In this document: positions 35,401 to 49,700 of the stretch, in pieces | Layout: the number at the start of each line of letters is the position of its first letter | Numbering within the stretch: position 1 is the first letter of the stretch | Source: Struthio camelus | Lineage: Eukaryota > Chordata > Aves > Struthioniformes > Struthionidae | Length of the DNA stretch: 64,000 nt | Direction: 5' to 3' | Assembly (NCBI RefSeq): GCF_040807025.1 | Contig: NC_090942.1 | Span: 41,804,911-41,868,910, forward strand | Notes under the pieces: model-generated | The model's input: only the letters and a program-made list of their open reading frames with translations | What the model was told of the DNA's origin: nothing | The model's database searches: none | Translations under genes and position numbers: made by a program

Positions 35401-38400
35401 ATTACATGTGGGTGACAAAGAATGAAAGGTATAATTCAGAATGAATATGCTGATGACAAATCGTATGACAAACGAAAGTCCTATTTTGTAATGTGTTAGC
35501 ATTTGGACTTGTGCCAAGAGCTAAGAATGCTCTTGCATCAAATCTGTTTTCCTTCCAAAAAACCTGAAATGTGATTTCAAAAAACTGTAAATGTTCTAAA
35601 ATATTTACAGGAAAAACTGGTGTTACTTATAGAAACTCTGTGGTTCTATTTTATTGCAGATCTCCCCAGGATAAAAGAATTCTTCTTGTGAATTCTCAGA
35701 ACAAGTCTTTGTCTCAGTCTTTCGAAAATCTCCTTGATGAACCGTCATATGGCTTACTGCAGGTATGTATTGTCTTTGAAATGTTTTATTCCAAAGACTT
35801 TTTTTTTTTAAAAAAAAGCTTCCATTTCACATAAATATTCCCTGAATCATTAGCATTCTAGATCCATTAATTATATCCTTAAAGAAATGCTTACTACAGA
35901 AAGTCCACTTATATAAATCTTTTTTTATGTTCTTAGTCTTTCTTAACCTTCATACGGTACTATTTCAAACCTATTCAAATTACTTTTGCCTGTGGTTCTA
36001 TATATTTAGGTACAGATAGCTTTGGAAATGGGGAGAAGAAAACCAAAATATTTTGTTCGTGGAATAAATAATCTTTTCCTTGATATTTTTTGCCAGCCTT
36101 AAAGGGATGCTGGAAATAACAGCAGCAAAGGACACAATACTGTCTAAGAGAATTTTTTTTTCTTTGGTGGGTTTTGTGACCTTGTGAAAGTCAGTGGCAA
36201 AATTTCCAGCGACTTGAATAAGGCCAGAATTTGACCCACTGATTCATTTAAGAAAACCTTCATAAGTGAATTAAATTAGTTTTTGGACTCAGTGATCAAA
36301 GATAGTTTTGCGCAAGATTGCTAGCAGAATTCATGACGCTTCAAGATGCGTTTCCTCTGTGAAGGCAGAGCAGCTAGGCAGAAGGAAAGCTTTTGGGGGC
36401 GTTAATCATTGGAAAGTAAACAGTAGATCTGGTCTGCTTTTATACATAGGTCAGATTTCAAACTACAGTACAATCTTTCAAATCAATTAGTGGTAATTAC
36501 ATTAATACGTAAGATCTCGTATTTACTCTGATTTTTATCATAATGTGATGAATGGACTGTATGCAAGTACTGATCCTTTAAAAACTTCTGAGACCTTCTT
36601 TGGATGTTATTGCTCTTTCTGTTTTTTTTGTTTACTTTGAGTACAAGAATTCCAAATAATCTGAAGCTTTTCATGTTTTACTTTTTTTCCTTTATATAAC
36701 ACAGAAATTGAAGAAAGATCCATACACAGCAACAATGGGAAGATTTTCCAAAGTCACAAACTATATTTTTGACAGTTTTCGATTAACTGACCCTTCAACT
36801 CAAAGACGACCACCATCAGAAATGGCAGACTTTCTCAATGATGCTATTCCAGGGCTAAAGATAAATCAGCAGGAAGAACCAGGATTTGAAGTCATCACAC
36901 GAGTGAGTGTGTAAATGGAGTATGAATGATACAGAGGCAGTTTCTTTTTAAGTGCACTTTTAAAGTACTTGTAGGACTTGAAGCCTGGTGAGTTACACTG
37001 TTTCTGCTTAGCAATTGTGCCATACACTGTCCTACCATTTATTGACAAGAGTAAGATCAGCAGCTGCTGCTTCCAGAATATGTATTATTTTCATGCCTGC
37101 AAACAGGAAATTAAAAAAAAAAATTCTTTGCTTTGAAAGAAGAATGTTGTTATTGCTGAAACAGAGGTTAAAAATTAGCACCTTGTCTTACAGAATCACT
37201 ACTCTACAAACTGAACCGACTCATTTTACATTTAGTGTTTCCTCTGTGATCAGACAGAGGTATGTTAAGTAAAGTGGGGGTATGCAGGTTAATATCTAAA
37301 TCTGGTGGCTAATCATTTTAACAACTCAGTTTGTTTAAATATTCTTAGCCCTCTTTAAACAAAGTGTTTAATTGGATGATTTATGTCTGTTTTATATAGA
37401 TGTACAGACTTACATATAGGTTGAACTAAATGTAGAAGGAACTTGTAATTAGGTCATGAATCGCTTTGCGTGGGCTCTTGGTGTCTTTTTCAATTAGGTG
37501 GATAAGATATATTTTTAAATGCTTGAGATTTACTTTTTAAGCAACTCGCATGTTTTTAGAGCATTAAATCGTATGGAGTGCTGTTTTCCTGAGCTTAAAC
37601 AGTGTTAATAGCTTAGCTGTAGCTGTATGAACACATGCAACTTGGACTCTGAGAACTTGCTAAGTAGCACTCAATGAGGAAAAATATACTGAATGGTACG
37701 TATTAAAACTTACACTGACCTATATGTCTTAATCTGCTAAATGCCTTTGGCTCCTAAACAGTTGAAAAAGAAATTGGTTTTGTGATTACCATGACAAAAA
37801 TATTTTCAGAATAAAAGGAATTACTGTCTACTGAACTCTACTATGCTTAAACATGTAAGTTGGGAACTGAGAGACTAACCTCTGAGCTATGAAACTGGCA
37901 GGTACTAGGAATCCTGAAACCATGCATGGTGGAGTGTGTGTGTGTGTGTGTTTTAACGGGGCAGTGTGCTTAAATTGATCTTCCAGCTACGCTCTCTAGT
38001 GTGTGTGGGAATAACATCCATGAAGCCAAGTTGCTTTTCAGTTCTCTTTCAAGATGTACTAGTGCATGTCAGGAGCACACTTTTGAAGTGAAGCTCCCTA
38101 TTGTCCCTTTTGGCTGTGTTGCACGTATCTAATGCACTCCAGTTGCACAGGACTATTCAGTCCATGGGACTAGTCTAAAGCTAGTTTCAAAGTGTTTATG
38201 GGGGTGGAATGTTATTTAAAAAAATGCAAACAAACAAAACTCTCTAAAATGTGAAATACTGTGGATACCCAAGTCCTCAGCGCTAACTGTCTCCCTCTGC
38301 AACGCTTTTTCTTTTGGTCCATGCTATTGTGTAAAGTAGACGTAGCCTTAGATCCTTAGTGTCCCTAACTAAGGTATGTTCATGTGAAAGTGTAGTTGCA

Positions 38401-41400
38401 CTGAGTAGGAAGAAGCAGCAGTAAGCTTAGTACTATTTACACAACTGTTTAAAAATGGTGAAATATTTCAATGGGATTCATATAATGTCTTTATGTTTCA
38501 GATTGATCTAGGAAAACAGCCTGAAGTTAGTAGAAGAGAGCCTGTGTCGGTTGAAGAATGGGCTAAGAACATGGATTCTGAAGGAAGAATCGTAAATGTT
38601 GACTACATGAAGCAATTGATATTCAAAGGGGTAACTTGTTTTTCTGAATTCAGCATGCCCTGTGGCTTGCTTCTGGCCCTTTTTCTGTTCCTTCCCAAAC
38701 TCTGGTTATGCTGTTTTCATTAAACTTGTAATTCTTTATGCAGGACTTCAGGCACGAACCAGTCAGTACTGCTGGAGAGGCTTTATAGAGCGTGATTTAA
38801 TGCTAATTGAATACCTCAACAGTCTTACAACCACACAAAGTGCTGTAGGAGGAAAGAGATCTTGTGGATGCAGGCTGAAGGGAATGAGTTGAAAAGACAA
38901 AGGCTGAATGATTGAGAATCAAAGTGCATTTCAGGAAAACATTAAGTGTTTTAATGCTAGGATACTGGACTGTCTTGTCTTGTTTTGTTTTGTTTTACAA
39001 CTCTTTTCTTCTCCAAAGCAAGCTTCCCTTGTTTGCCCAGTAGTTTGCCTAGGTTTGGCCCTTCTCAGGGCAGACCCTGATCACTTTCTCTGATTTTTAT
39101 TATGTAACTGAGGTTTTTTGTATCATGAATGTGAATTCAGTCACGTAGTGCAAAAACTTTTTGAAAACTTTAACATGCATAATATAGTTATTCTGCCTAA
39201 CATTATTTTATTGTGTGTGTGTCTGTGGATTTTTTTTGGGGGGGGGAGGGGGAGGAGGGGAGAATCCACCTACCTTAATGCATTCTTTGTACACCTGTAT
39301 ATTTACAAGCAGGCAGTCTTGCATTCTGGGAGTCTGAGTGGAGGTAGAGAATGATAAATTTGGGATTTTTTTTTCTTTTTTTAAAGACCTGTGCAAAATA
39401 AGGAATGTACTGTGAAGCATGGAGCTAAAATGAGGCCCTTTTCAGTTCATGTGACTGTTCTTTAATTGACTTATGCCTGAGGTGCCCAGTTAAGGTCCAT
39501 TTTGCAAGCATGAGAATTATTAAACAAAAACATCTGTCCTAGTACTCCAGGTTCCCTTGTCACCTCTGTTGTCCGTTGCCCGAGATGTTGAGTGCTCAAT
39601 GGTATTCATGACAAACCCAAATAAATTCAAGCTTCTCTTGAATCATTTGCATGTTAGCTGAAAAGTTCAGTTATTACTTGGATAGAGCAAAAAATTTCAG
39701 TGGTTAATGATATTTGCTGCACCATCTCCCTTGCCTTAATTTAATGGTAAATGAAGAAATACAGTGAGGAACTTAGCAATGTGTCACTAGCATACAAGCT
39801 GGCATTGGGTGGATAAGCTGGCACATTGATAGAGCAAACGTGTCTCGTTCTCGTGGTTGTACTGTAGGAGTTACAATAATTTATTTTTGGCACATTGGCC
39901 ATCTTCTGTTAGATGAAAAATATATTTTTTATTTAAAAAAAGCAGTCCTCGAAGATCGGTTTGTGGAGAGACTAAAAATTTGATGGTTAAACCGCATGAT
40001 GTTTAAATTATAAAACTTTAAAGCTACTGTTTTTACTTTGTAATATCTGTAATGCCTTTAAAGGCTTTGCTTCAAGCAGTGAGGCAAAAATACAGGAAGA
40101 AATATCATTTGTAAAGGTGTTTTTTTTCTTTTCGCTTTTATTTTTCCATGTAAGGATGAATTCAGTGCTTCTGCAGTTTTCAGGACATGTCAAGTAACCA
40201 AAATAAATATTAGTTTCATAAATCTAAGTTGTATTGCTACTTAAAAGGTGCTAGTAGCTAAATGTTAAATATATTCACTTCCTCCTGTTTCCTCCAAGTG
40301 TGATGCATAGTGAGCAGATAAGATTTGGCTAAAACATAAAATGAGGAAGCTTATTCTAATTTTCCTCTAACTTAAAAATTAGTTTTCTATGTAGTCTTAA
40401 GTTGTTGTTTTAAGAAGTGGTGTATTACTGTGGGAGAGTTTCCTCACAAAATCGAAGTCTTCCTCTTGTTAATGTTTCCCATCCATTTTTCCCTAGGGAC
40501 TCTGCCATACTTTAAGAAAAGAGGCATGGAAATTTCTTTTGGGGTATTTTCCTTGGAATAGCACTAAGGAAGAGAGAGCAAATCTGCAAAAAAGAAAAAC
40601 GTGAGTACAGATTTCCCCCCACCACGTTACAAAATACATTGAAAAAGCTGCTTTTTATGGGGAGGGGGGCACAGAGTGACATAGAGAGATTTTTTTTAGA
40701 AGATTGAAAGACAACTGTTTAATGTGGTAGAATACAGTAAAGTGTTTGACAGACCTTCTTAAAAAGATTGCCATATTAAAGTAAAAGTATTATATAAATG
40801 GGCTGTTATCCCACAAACAGAACAAATAAATGTTTAAATAAAAAGCAATAATAAGGAATGTAATAATTGAGCATTATTTTAGTTTTGAAATGATTGTTTT
40901 TCAGGGATGAATATTTCAGGATGAAACTGCAGTGGAAATCTGTAAGTGAAGAACAGGAAAAACGAAATTCAAGATTAAGAGACTACCGGAGTCTTATAGG
41001 TAACTTTAGATTTAGAAACATACCCAACTGTACCAACTCATGCACCTTTACAAATCAATGTGAAGTTGAAAAATAACCTTTTGAGAAACCTGTATGAAGA
41101 GGCACTAAAAAACTACATGCTGGTGTTTTCAGAGGTGCCCAAATTTCATTATACGCTTAACACTGAAACTTCTTTAGCTGGAGCATTTCAGAGCTTTATA
41201 TCTTAGTGTGTCATGTTGGCTGAATCTTTTTTCCTTTTTAATAGCAAAACTTCTTTGTTCATATCACTTCATGATGTAGTTTTTCTTAAAAATTTCATTA
41301 AGCTAATGGTAATACAGTAAGAATGTGATGCTTCTATGTTTATATCTTAAATTTCCTTATAAGCATTTGTATATGTATATTCTGTTTAAAGAAAAAAAAA

Positions 41401-44400
41401 AAGTGCAACTGGAAAAAAATTAAGTTTCACAAAGTGTTAGCAGTCTGTGCCCTCAATTCTCTTTGGTAGTGGCAGTGGGGACCAGTTTCTAGGATTACCA
41501 AATAGCTATTTCTGGAGGTAGATAAGACTTTTGTAATATTCTGAAACACTGGCTGCACTTATTGTAGCCTGTTACTCAACAGGCATGCTAGGGGTTGAGA
41601 AGAATCTTAGGTTAGTAAAGTAGCTTTTTAAAGTGTGTGTTTATATTCATAAATATGCATATTTATGTATACATATTCTCAGAGTTCAGAAATGACTGAA
41701 GTATCGTTTCTGTCGAAGCAGTGCTGTTCATTAAGTGTTTGAAATGTAGATGACAGGTTTATGTTGTAAAACAGTTCTAAAACTACAAAATGCTCCTCTT
41801 TAAGTGCACCTAAAATTTAGCTTATTTTAATGCATCAATATCAATCTTTAATTTCACATTATTAAAGAATCTGCTCTGTGTGTGTATGCTGGAGATGAAA
41901 TGGGCATTTTAGGTTCAATAAGAGTTCGAAGAGCTTGGTAAAACGAGAATTTATAAAACATGCTGTAATGAACTACAGCAGTGTCTTTGAGCTGGTGGCG
42001 TGGTAACTTTCCCACTGTGGCTTATGCTGCATCTCATAAGTATTCATAAATGGCATTGTATACTTACATAAAATTGTTCTTAATCCCTTTAAATGTAAAA
42101 CATTTTCACTGAATCATAATCAGGAATTTTTCTATAAAAGTACTTCATATTAAAGAAAAAAAAAGTTTAAAATCTGTTTATAAGTGAATCCTTTTATTCC
42201 AGGCAGGCAGGATCTTCTTACTTGTAAAATACTCTTTGTTTCAAAGTGACATTCAGTGAGGCAGTTGTCTTATTAAACACTTCAAAGCTTTGCAACAGTG
42301 AGAAAAAAATCAGCAGCTTAAAAATATTCTGAATTTGATAGATGCTGGCTTAGTAGAACTTGTTTTGAAAATGTTTTAAATCTGACTGTTTCCTTAGAAA
42401 AGGATGTAAACAGAACAGATCGAACAAATAAATTTTATGAAGGTGAAGATAATCCAGGACTGATTTTACTTCATGATATTTTGATGACCTATTGCATGTA
42501 TGACTTTGACTTAGGTAAGTTGTGTTCCTCTGAATTTAATTTCTAATTTAGTTTTGCTTATCTTAAGACCTGTTAATGCACTTGAACTTTTGTTACTTAA
42601 AATGCTTTCTATAAATGTCAAGTTTTATATTTTAATAACAGAGATAACTTTGTTCAGTATTTTATCCCTCTTTCCTCTCTTCTGCCTAATACTTATCACA
42701 GGCATATGCATGCAGCAGTGGAGGCTGGATTAGGAATTAAGTGGCAGTAGGTGGCCCTACTGTTGCTTCCTGAGAGTTGAAGCAGGCTTGCTTTTCAAAG
42801 TTTAGCTGGGTTTGGGTATTCAGAGCTTGACTGTTATATCCATTTTTAAGATTGTTATACTAATAAAAATTATAAACCAGCTGCCACTGCTGTAACTAAA
42901 ACTCGGCATGCTGAACCAGCTGTTTGTGAACATGAATGTTCTTATGAATACTTTTAAAGCTGGTTCTTGAGAAGTACATTTCTGTTGAAAATTATGCTTT
43001 AGATACACTGTGCTCCCATTGTGGAAGGGAAGAGCACGTAGCATCTTCTCTTAATCACAGTGTAGCCGAGATGTCTATTTTTTAACTTTTATTAATTGTG
43101 AAGGGAGGGAATACATGTTTCTAGTTGATATCCCCCTCCTTCACCCATGATGAGATTTGGCTGTTCTGTTTGCATTATTTATTCATTTTATTTTATTCTA
43201 CCCCAGAAAAAAGTGCTGGGACTGTAAAAGCCTATCTCATGCCAAGTTTTTAAGGCAAAAAGTAGGAAGACTTTAATTGTTAGTGAACTTGCTGCAGAGT
43301 GGCAGTACTTGTCAGCTTTTGTCCTTTTTATCAAGTCTGAAAAGAGACTTGATGTTAAATTGAAGAGGATGGGAGAAGAAATAAAACTGAAGCTGTTTAA
43401 GAAACATATGTTCCACATGTCTTTCCGTGTTTCAGCCTGTATTAACACACAGTGACATATCTTAGTGGAATAAAAGCACGTTTACCACCCGCTCTATGAA
43501 CGCAATGTTTAGGTGACTTAAATATACGCAGTGGTTAAGTCTTCTATTTTATAAACAATCAGGAAGCATGGAAATGGGCTGTATTTGACGTAATTGCATC
43601 TACCCAAGCATTCTGAACTACCCAAAAGCCTGGAAACAATGCTTGTTTCTTTTATCCTTCAGCAGCAGTTGTAGAGGTCTGGGTAGTGCCACAAAGTGCC
43701 AGCTGGGGCACAGAACAGCTACTGAAAAATAGTTTTTATCTAAGTGAAATTATTTACCTATTTTTTTCTTCCATGTGCCTTTTTCTGCTCATTTCTGCTC
43801 CATATTTTCACACTCATTGGTTCAACCCTATTGTCAGCGATTCAGTTATATTACTAAGAAATGAAATAAGCAAAGCTTGAGCCTGACTGAGAAACATGAC
43901 GTCATGTTAACCAACCACTGATGGTAGACCTGCATGTTGCTTATGGCCTCCCTTATTTAGGGAGGCCAGTAGCAGTTGGGGCAGTAGAGAAGTTGACCTG
44001 AGGATCAGCAGTAAGGTAGTTGAGAGGACTGGGAAGACAGGGCAAAATAAGCTCTGAAAATCCATGTCCTCTAATCTTAATTATGGTATTAATTACGAGC
44101 AAGCTGGAAGGAACATTTAAAAAACTAAAATTCTGAAAACATGGTACATTCAGCTAAAACTTTCTAACTATTTGTAAAAACGATGTGCCCTAAAAAGGCG
44201 CATTTTATTCTCCAGTTAGGCAAGCTTTTCTCGTAGGGGGTATGAACTTGATCCACTGCTTCTAGATGTAGAAACCTAAAAGCACTCACATCAGGTCTGA
44301 ATACCTGTTTCCTTTATGTCTCTCAAATATACTTTGCTATTTGCTCCTTTCTCAGTTTGATAAGGGGTAATTTTTTTCCCCTTTTGTCTGCTTGATTACA

Positions 44401-46682
44401 TAGCTCTTGTGGTCTTAGGCTTTGATGGACTTCAAATACAATCCCAAAATGTGTTTGCTGCATACTTCTGCCTTGTTACACAAGTAACCATCTCCAGAAG
44501 AGTTTAGGATGCAGGATGAGGTCCTCAAAGTGAAATAGTTTGAGTGAAAGTGACTCAGTGTTCTGAAAAGAGATAGTTACAGCTCTTGTTCTACAAGGAG
44601 AACAGTCCCCCTCTCTACTTATCTAAATACAGTAATCCTTAAAGCATAGTCAGTGCCAGAAAAAAAGAAATGGTGAGTGCAAAATTTTATTCTCTCTATA
44701 AAGAGCATTGCACTGAATGTTTTCCTGGAATTGAAACTTGACATTTCTCCTTCAAATTGAATTGAAAAGAAAATGTTCTGTTGAAAGAGGAAAAAGGGGA
44801 AGCTATTAAGAGATTTTAAATGTATGGAAGAAAGCAATCAATTAGAGATGGAAAAGAATAAAAATGAGTCTGTATTGTGATGGTGTAAAGTATATATTAA
44901 ATCTCAAAAAAATCAATATTTGCCTCTGAGCTAAAACTTAGTAATTAAAAATGAGAACTTTATTCCTAAAAATGCGTTCCTTTGTCTACTCAGTTTGTAT
45001 ATATTTTAACAACCACAAAAATAATGTGTTTTATGTTCTCCTTAGATCTGCAGAAACTGCTGCTAAATCTTGTTAGGTTATCTGGATCTTGGTTATTATT
45101 AATGCAGTTATTATTACTAATGCAATATTAATGTCTCTTTCCTGGCTGTAGAACTGAAAAATTACAATATCTGTACAAACTCTTGGACTGCAAACAAATG
45201 TTTGTCTCTTTTTATGAAACAAATGTTTTGCTTAGTCATTTTTTTTCACTAAACAAATGTTTCATGCAGTCATTCAACACAGTCGAACTATTTAACTGTT
45301 GAATTTAACTAAATTCCTCTTCACTTTTTTGGGGGGGGGTTGATTTTTTTTTTTTTTTTTTTCCCCTCCCTCAAGGTTATGTCCAGGGGATGAGTGACTT
45401 GCTTTCACCGGTCTTGTACGTTATGGAGAATGAAGTTGATGCTTTTTGGTGCTTTGTATCATACATGGATCAAATGGTAAAGTATAAGGATTGTTTAGCC
45501 TGCATAAACAGATAAGGTGTGGATAGCATGTGGGGTTAATTTTGTTGTATAAACTTTGTTTTTCCCTTCTTTTAAAGGACAGGTCATCTTATGTTTGAAG
45601 TCAATATGTCGTATCTGATTATTGACACAAGTTATGTGGGTTTGTGATATTCTTACTGTACAAAGCAGACAAATTTGGTTACTTGGAAATTCCCAAATAA
45701 GTCAGCCAGCATCGCCAAATACCTATCAGTCTAGAGTCCTCCAGTAGAATTTTGTTCAGGTGATGGTTCTCTGTCAGAACTACCTTTTGGCACGTTACAT
45801 GCAATTTAGACTTTTCCACAAATTGAAACTTTTCTAATTGTGCATGTGGTGAAGCAATATGTGAATTATGTGAGAATAAAAAAAAGTCGTCTTTCTGATT
45901 TGAGTGCAGTAATGCCACTTGGAGGTAGGGAATGTAGGCTGATACATGACATGTAATTTATTAGGTATGAAAATGTATAAAGGCATTATTGAAGAAATAC
46001 AAGTCATTGCTTTACTTAAAACCTTCAGCCAAAGGCAGAAATTTCATTCGTTACAGGCACAATCCTTTAATTGCTTCACATGTTAAATGTTTAAAGAATG
46101 AGAACCACTATTGCCATGATCAAATTTTTATTTTAATTAAACATAGCTGTAGATCTCAAAATTATGGTTATTTGAATTAATATAAATACCTGACAATGCT
46201 AATATTTTATTCCACCCAGCATCAGAATTTTGAAGAGCAGATGCAGGGTATGAAGACACAACTAATTCAGCTGAGTACTTTGCTTCGCTTACTAGACAGT
46301 GGATTTTGCAGTTATTTAGGTAGGTGTGTTTGTTGCACACAATAACTAAAACAAGTTCATGCATTCTGTGTGCATTGATACCTTGACCAGTCTTTAAACA
46401 TATTTCAAATAGTAATCTTATATGAATGCAAGACTTGTTCATTCCAGTAATGTGACTTTTTCTGTAATTTTTATAAATTAAAAATATCTAAAAGACTTAA
46501 ATAACTACTCCATACATATTAAAAAAGAGCCATCTTATTATTGATTTAGACATGCTCTCTCTCATCAAATATCAGTGATTCTGAGGAGGGGTCTGCCGCC
46601 TTAAAAATAAGTGATATGATTATGTACCTGTAAAGTGTATGTATTTTTTTTCCTACTATCTTAACCAAATTTGATGTTTATG

Positions 46683-46719
<37 letters not shown>

Positions 46720-49700
46720 TCTTATTCCTAGAATCTCAAGACTCAGGCTACCTATATTTCTGCTTCCGATGGCTTCTTATCAGATTTAAAAGGGAATTTA
46801 GCTTTCAAGATATTCTTCGTCTCTGGGAGGTAAGATATTTCATCATATAATCTCCAGCAGTCCTTGAATTTCTATAAAATACACTTTAGAACAAAAGCAT
46901 GGATTATTATGCAAAGATTATTATGCAGAATTAAAAAAAAAAGAATCAGTGCGATGAGATAAGGACATACTAGCATATCTTGTGTCTTTTTGGCCCAGAT
47001 AGCAACTTGGGGAGTTAATGAAAAAAATCTTTTAAAGATTTAGTGGGGATAAATTGGCTTTTTCAAAAAACTTTGGAGAGGATCCTTCAGAAGAGGCTTT
47101 TAAGTGAAAATAGTAAGTACCAGGCAGTCCTTTTATGGAAAATAGCTTGTACCAGGAGAAATAGCATGATTTGTCTCTTTGTCGGTCTGACACTTACCTT
47201 GATACTGGTATTGGAAAGATATAAGTAACTTTACAAACTGTGTGGAATGAAGCAGTGGAAGAGTAGTTTTTATGTTAGCAAAAACCATAAAGAGGATGAT
47301 GTCAGAAGATCTGATTAAACTTGATGGTCAGGCCTCATGATGCTAAGAAACATAAAGCAAAGCATATACAAATGTAGGAATACTGCTAATTCCAGGTTAA
47401 TGAGACTTGGATTTTTTTTTGACTGAGGTGGTCTTGAGATCCTATGGAGTAATTAAGGCTAACATTTTTGAACATTCTTTAATTTGTTCAGAAAAAAGTG
47501 AGACGTGTGACAAGATTGTCTAAGATGCATTTAATGCCTTTAACATGAGTACAGTATCCATTGAAAGCTCCCAAACTAGAAAATAAAATCCTCATATGAA
47601 CAGGAGGAGCTTTTTCTAAGATAGAACATCACATAGAGTTATGCTGGGGAACAGAAGGATAATAAAGAGAACAGGACTGAAATGCATAAAATTTCTGCTC
47701 TAATGAAAAATACTGTTGTTTCTGCTGTAGTGAAAAATACTGTTGATGCTTTTATTCATTTTTTTCCACTAATGGAAAAGGAGTTGCAAAAAGAGAAGGA
47801 CCAACATTTAAAACGTTCTCAAGTAAATCATTTTTTAGCTATTTCATACTCAGTCTGTGGAATTTACTATCATAGTATGCTGAGGCCGTATTGTAGCTGA
47901 AGAGGACTAAAAAGTTTATGAATAACATTCATAAATACGCAAACCAGAATGTACAAACCCCAAATAATTGTCTCTTATTCCAAAGCATAAACTGGTAATG
48001 AATATAGGGGAAAAAAAAATCACTGTTCTCTTCTCAGTGTTCTGTTATGTTCTCAGTTGTTGTTGGGGGGGGTGTTTTTTTTTTTTTTTTTTTTTTGAAA
48101 GACTTCTCTCTCTTCCTCGCTCCCTCCTTTGAAGAATCTGTTTTGCTTAGACAAGCAAATATGAGATGCCAATACTGGAACTGACAGTTTGGCCCAAGTT
48201 AGCTTTGTAACCTAAACGAAAGAATCCTTTTGTAATCTGTTTCATTACAGCTTCTTCTATAAACAGGAGTCTTTCATGAAATCTGAAATTGAGAATTGTA
48301 TTTATACTTTATATTAATCATAGGCTAGAGTGTTTATCACCTCTGCCTTAGCGTATGTGTACATGTGCATATACAAAAGAAATACTTTGTATTTCTAACT
48401 CCTTCATGTGTTTTTTCTGTCTTAGAGGGATGGTGGAATCCCATTTAGATAGGACAGTCTTGTAGGTTCCTTTCAGCACATTGTAATGTATGTTTATTAC
48501 AGATATTCAACTTCTTTGCTAGGAGAAATGGAATTGCAAAGGGGAAATCTTCCTTTCCTTTTTAAAGCAAACTAATTAATATATTAGGTTAATGTTTTTT
48601 TATGAAAGGTAGAGTCACCTTTGTCACTGTTGAAGTCCAGCTTACAACAGTGCGTTTTTCGTTCGTTATGCAGCTTCATTGTTATCAATGGGGTCTACAT
48701 GTGGGATTCACAAAAACATGTTATAGACACAGAAAACCATTTTTCCTATGGAATCAGCAGAGAGAAATGAGCTACTTTTAGGGTATTTCAGTGTGAAAGC
48801 ATCATTCACATGCTGCCTTGTAATCCAAAGTTAGATAGAGACGAGGGAACCTAGTTGCTGGTGATGTTACCCAGTCAAGTGCTCACTTGCAGAGGACAGA
48901 ATGGTGAGAGGAGAAGGTTGCATCTGAGATTCTAGTCCCAACTTCCAGAACTTTGGATTTTTTTTCTCTTTAATGTATGTGTTTCAAAATATTCTTTTGG
49001 ATCTCCAGTTCTGTCATGTAGCTGAGTTGCCTGAACCACTAACCTAGCTTTCAATACCTCTTCCCCTGCCCTTCGTGACTTCTACGTCCTTGACTGTATG
49101 GTAGCTTCTCTCAAAAAATGGAATGGAAAAGATTCTTCAGGATGCCTTCTTTAGGCATCCATATAAGAGATGGAAGATCTCACTTCCCATCAGGCTGAAT
49201 AGAGGCTGGACACCAAGCCTTCCCACAGACTGAGCAAGAGTTGTAACCATCAGAACATGGTAGAAACTGTGGGTAGTCGTAGCATCGCTGTGTGATGGCA
49301 GCAGCATGTGCTCGGCAATGTGTGCACAGGACAGGTGGCATTCCAGCTTCTGTTGAGATACAATGTGGCACTTTTTTACAGAAATATGAATGCAGGTAAA
49401 ACTTCTGCTGGCTCTGTTTGTAGATGGGATTATTTGTAGCATGTTTTAGCAGTGTTTCTCAAACTCAACCGGATGGACAGCAAACAGCAACTGCTTAGGT
49501 GTACCAAAGCTGAGAGCTGCTTGATTACTCCTTCACACCGATTAAACAATATTATTTGGTAGTTCTAGCCAGTTCTTACTCTTTATTATTATTATTGTTT
49601 TTGCTTGCATGAGTGAGGTGCTTCATTCTCAAGATGGTGCAGGAAGACTGGGTGGGAAAGGAAGAACCTTGAAAAGAAAATTCTGTAACAAAATTACAGA

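Larger units (their letters stand above)
42515..45375 (+). other. TBC1D15: TBC1D15 intron 11
   Basis: This intron has a 9-bp perfect hairpin at 43944-43968 and ends in a G9 run (45331-45339) and T19 run (45344-45362) just before exon 12. No gene is seen. Confidence 0.85.

Noticed and set aside
38745..38892. Frame after a CAG in intron 8 as an extra TBC1D15 exon
   Set aside because: It ends in a stop, lacks a good donor, and exons 8 and 9 already join to give the conserved protein.
40894..41076. 60-codon frame through the donor of TBC1D15 exon 10
   Set aside because: It is exon 10 read on into the intron. The GTAACT donor at 41000 and exon 11 restore the conserved protein.
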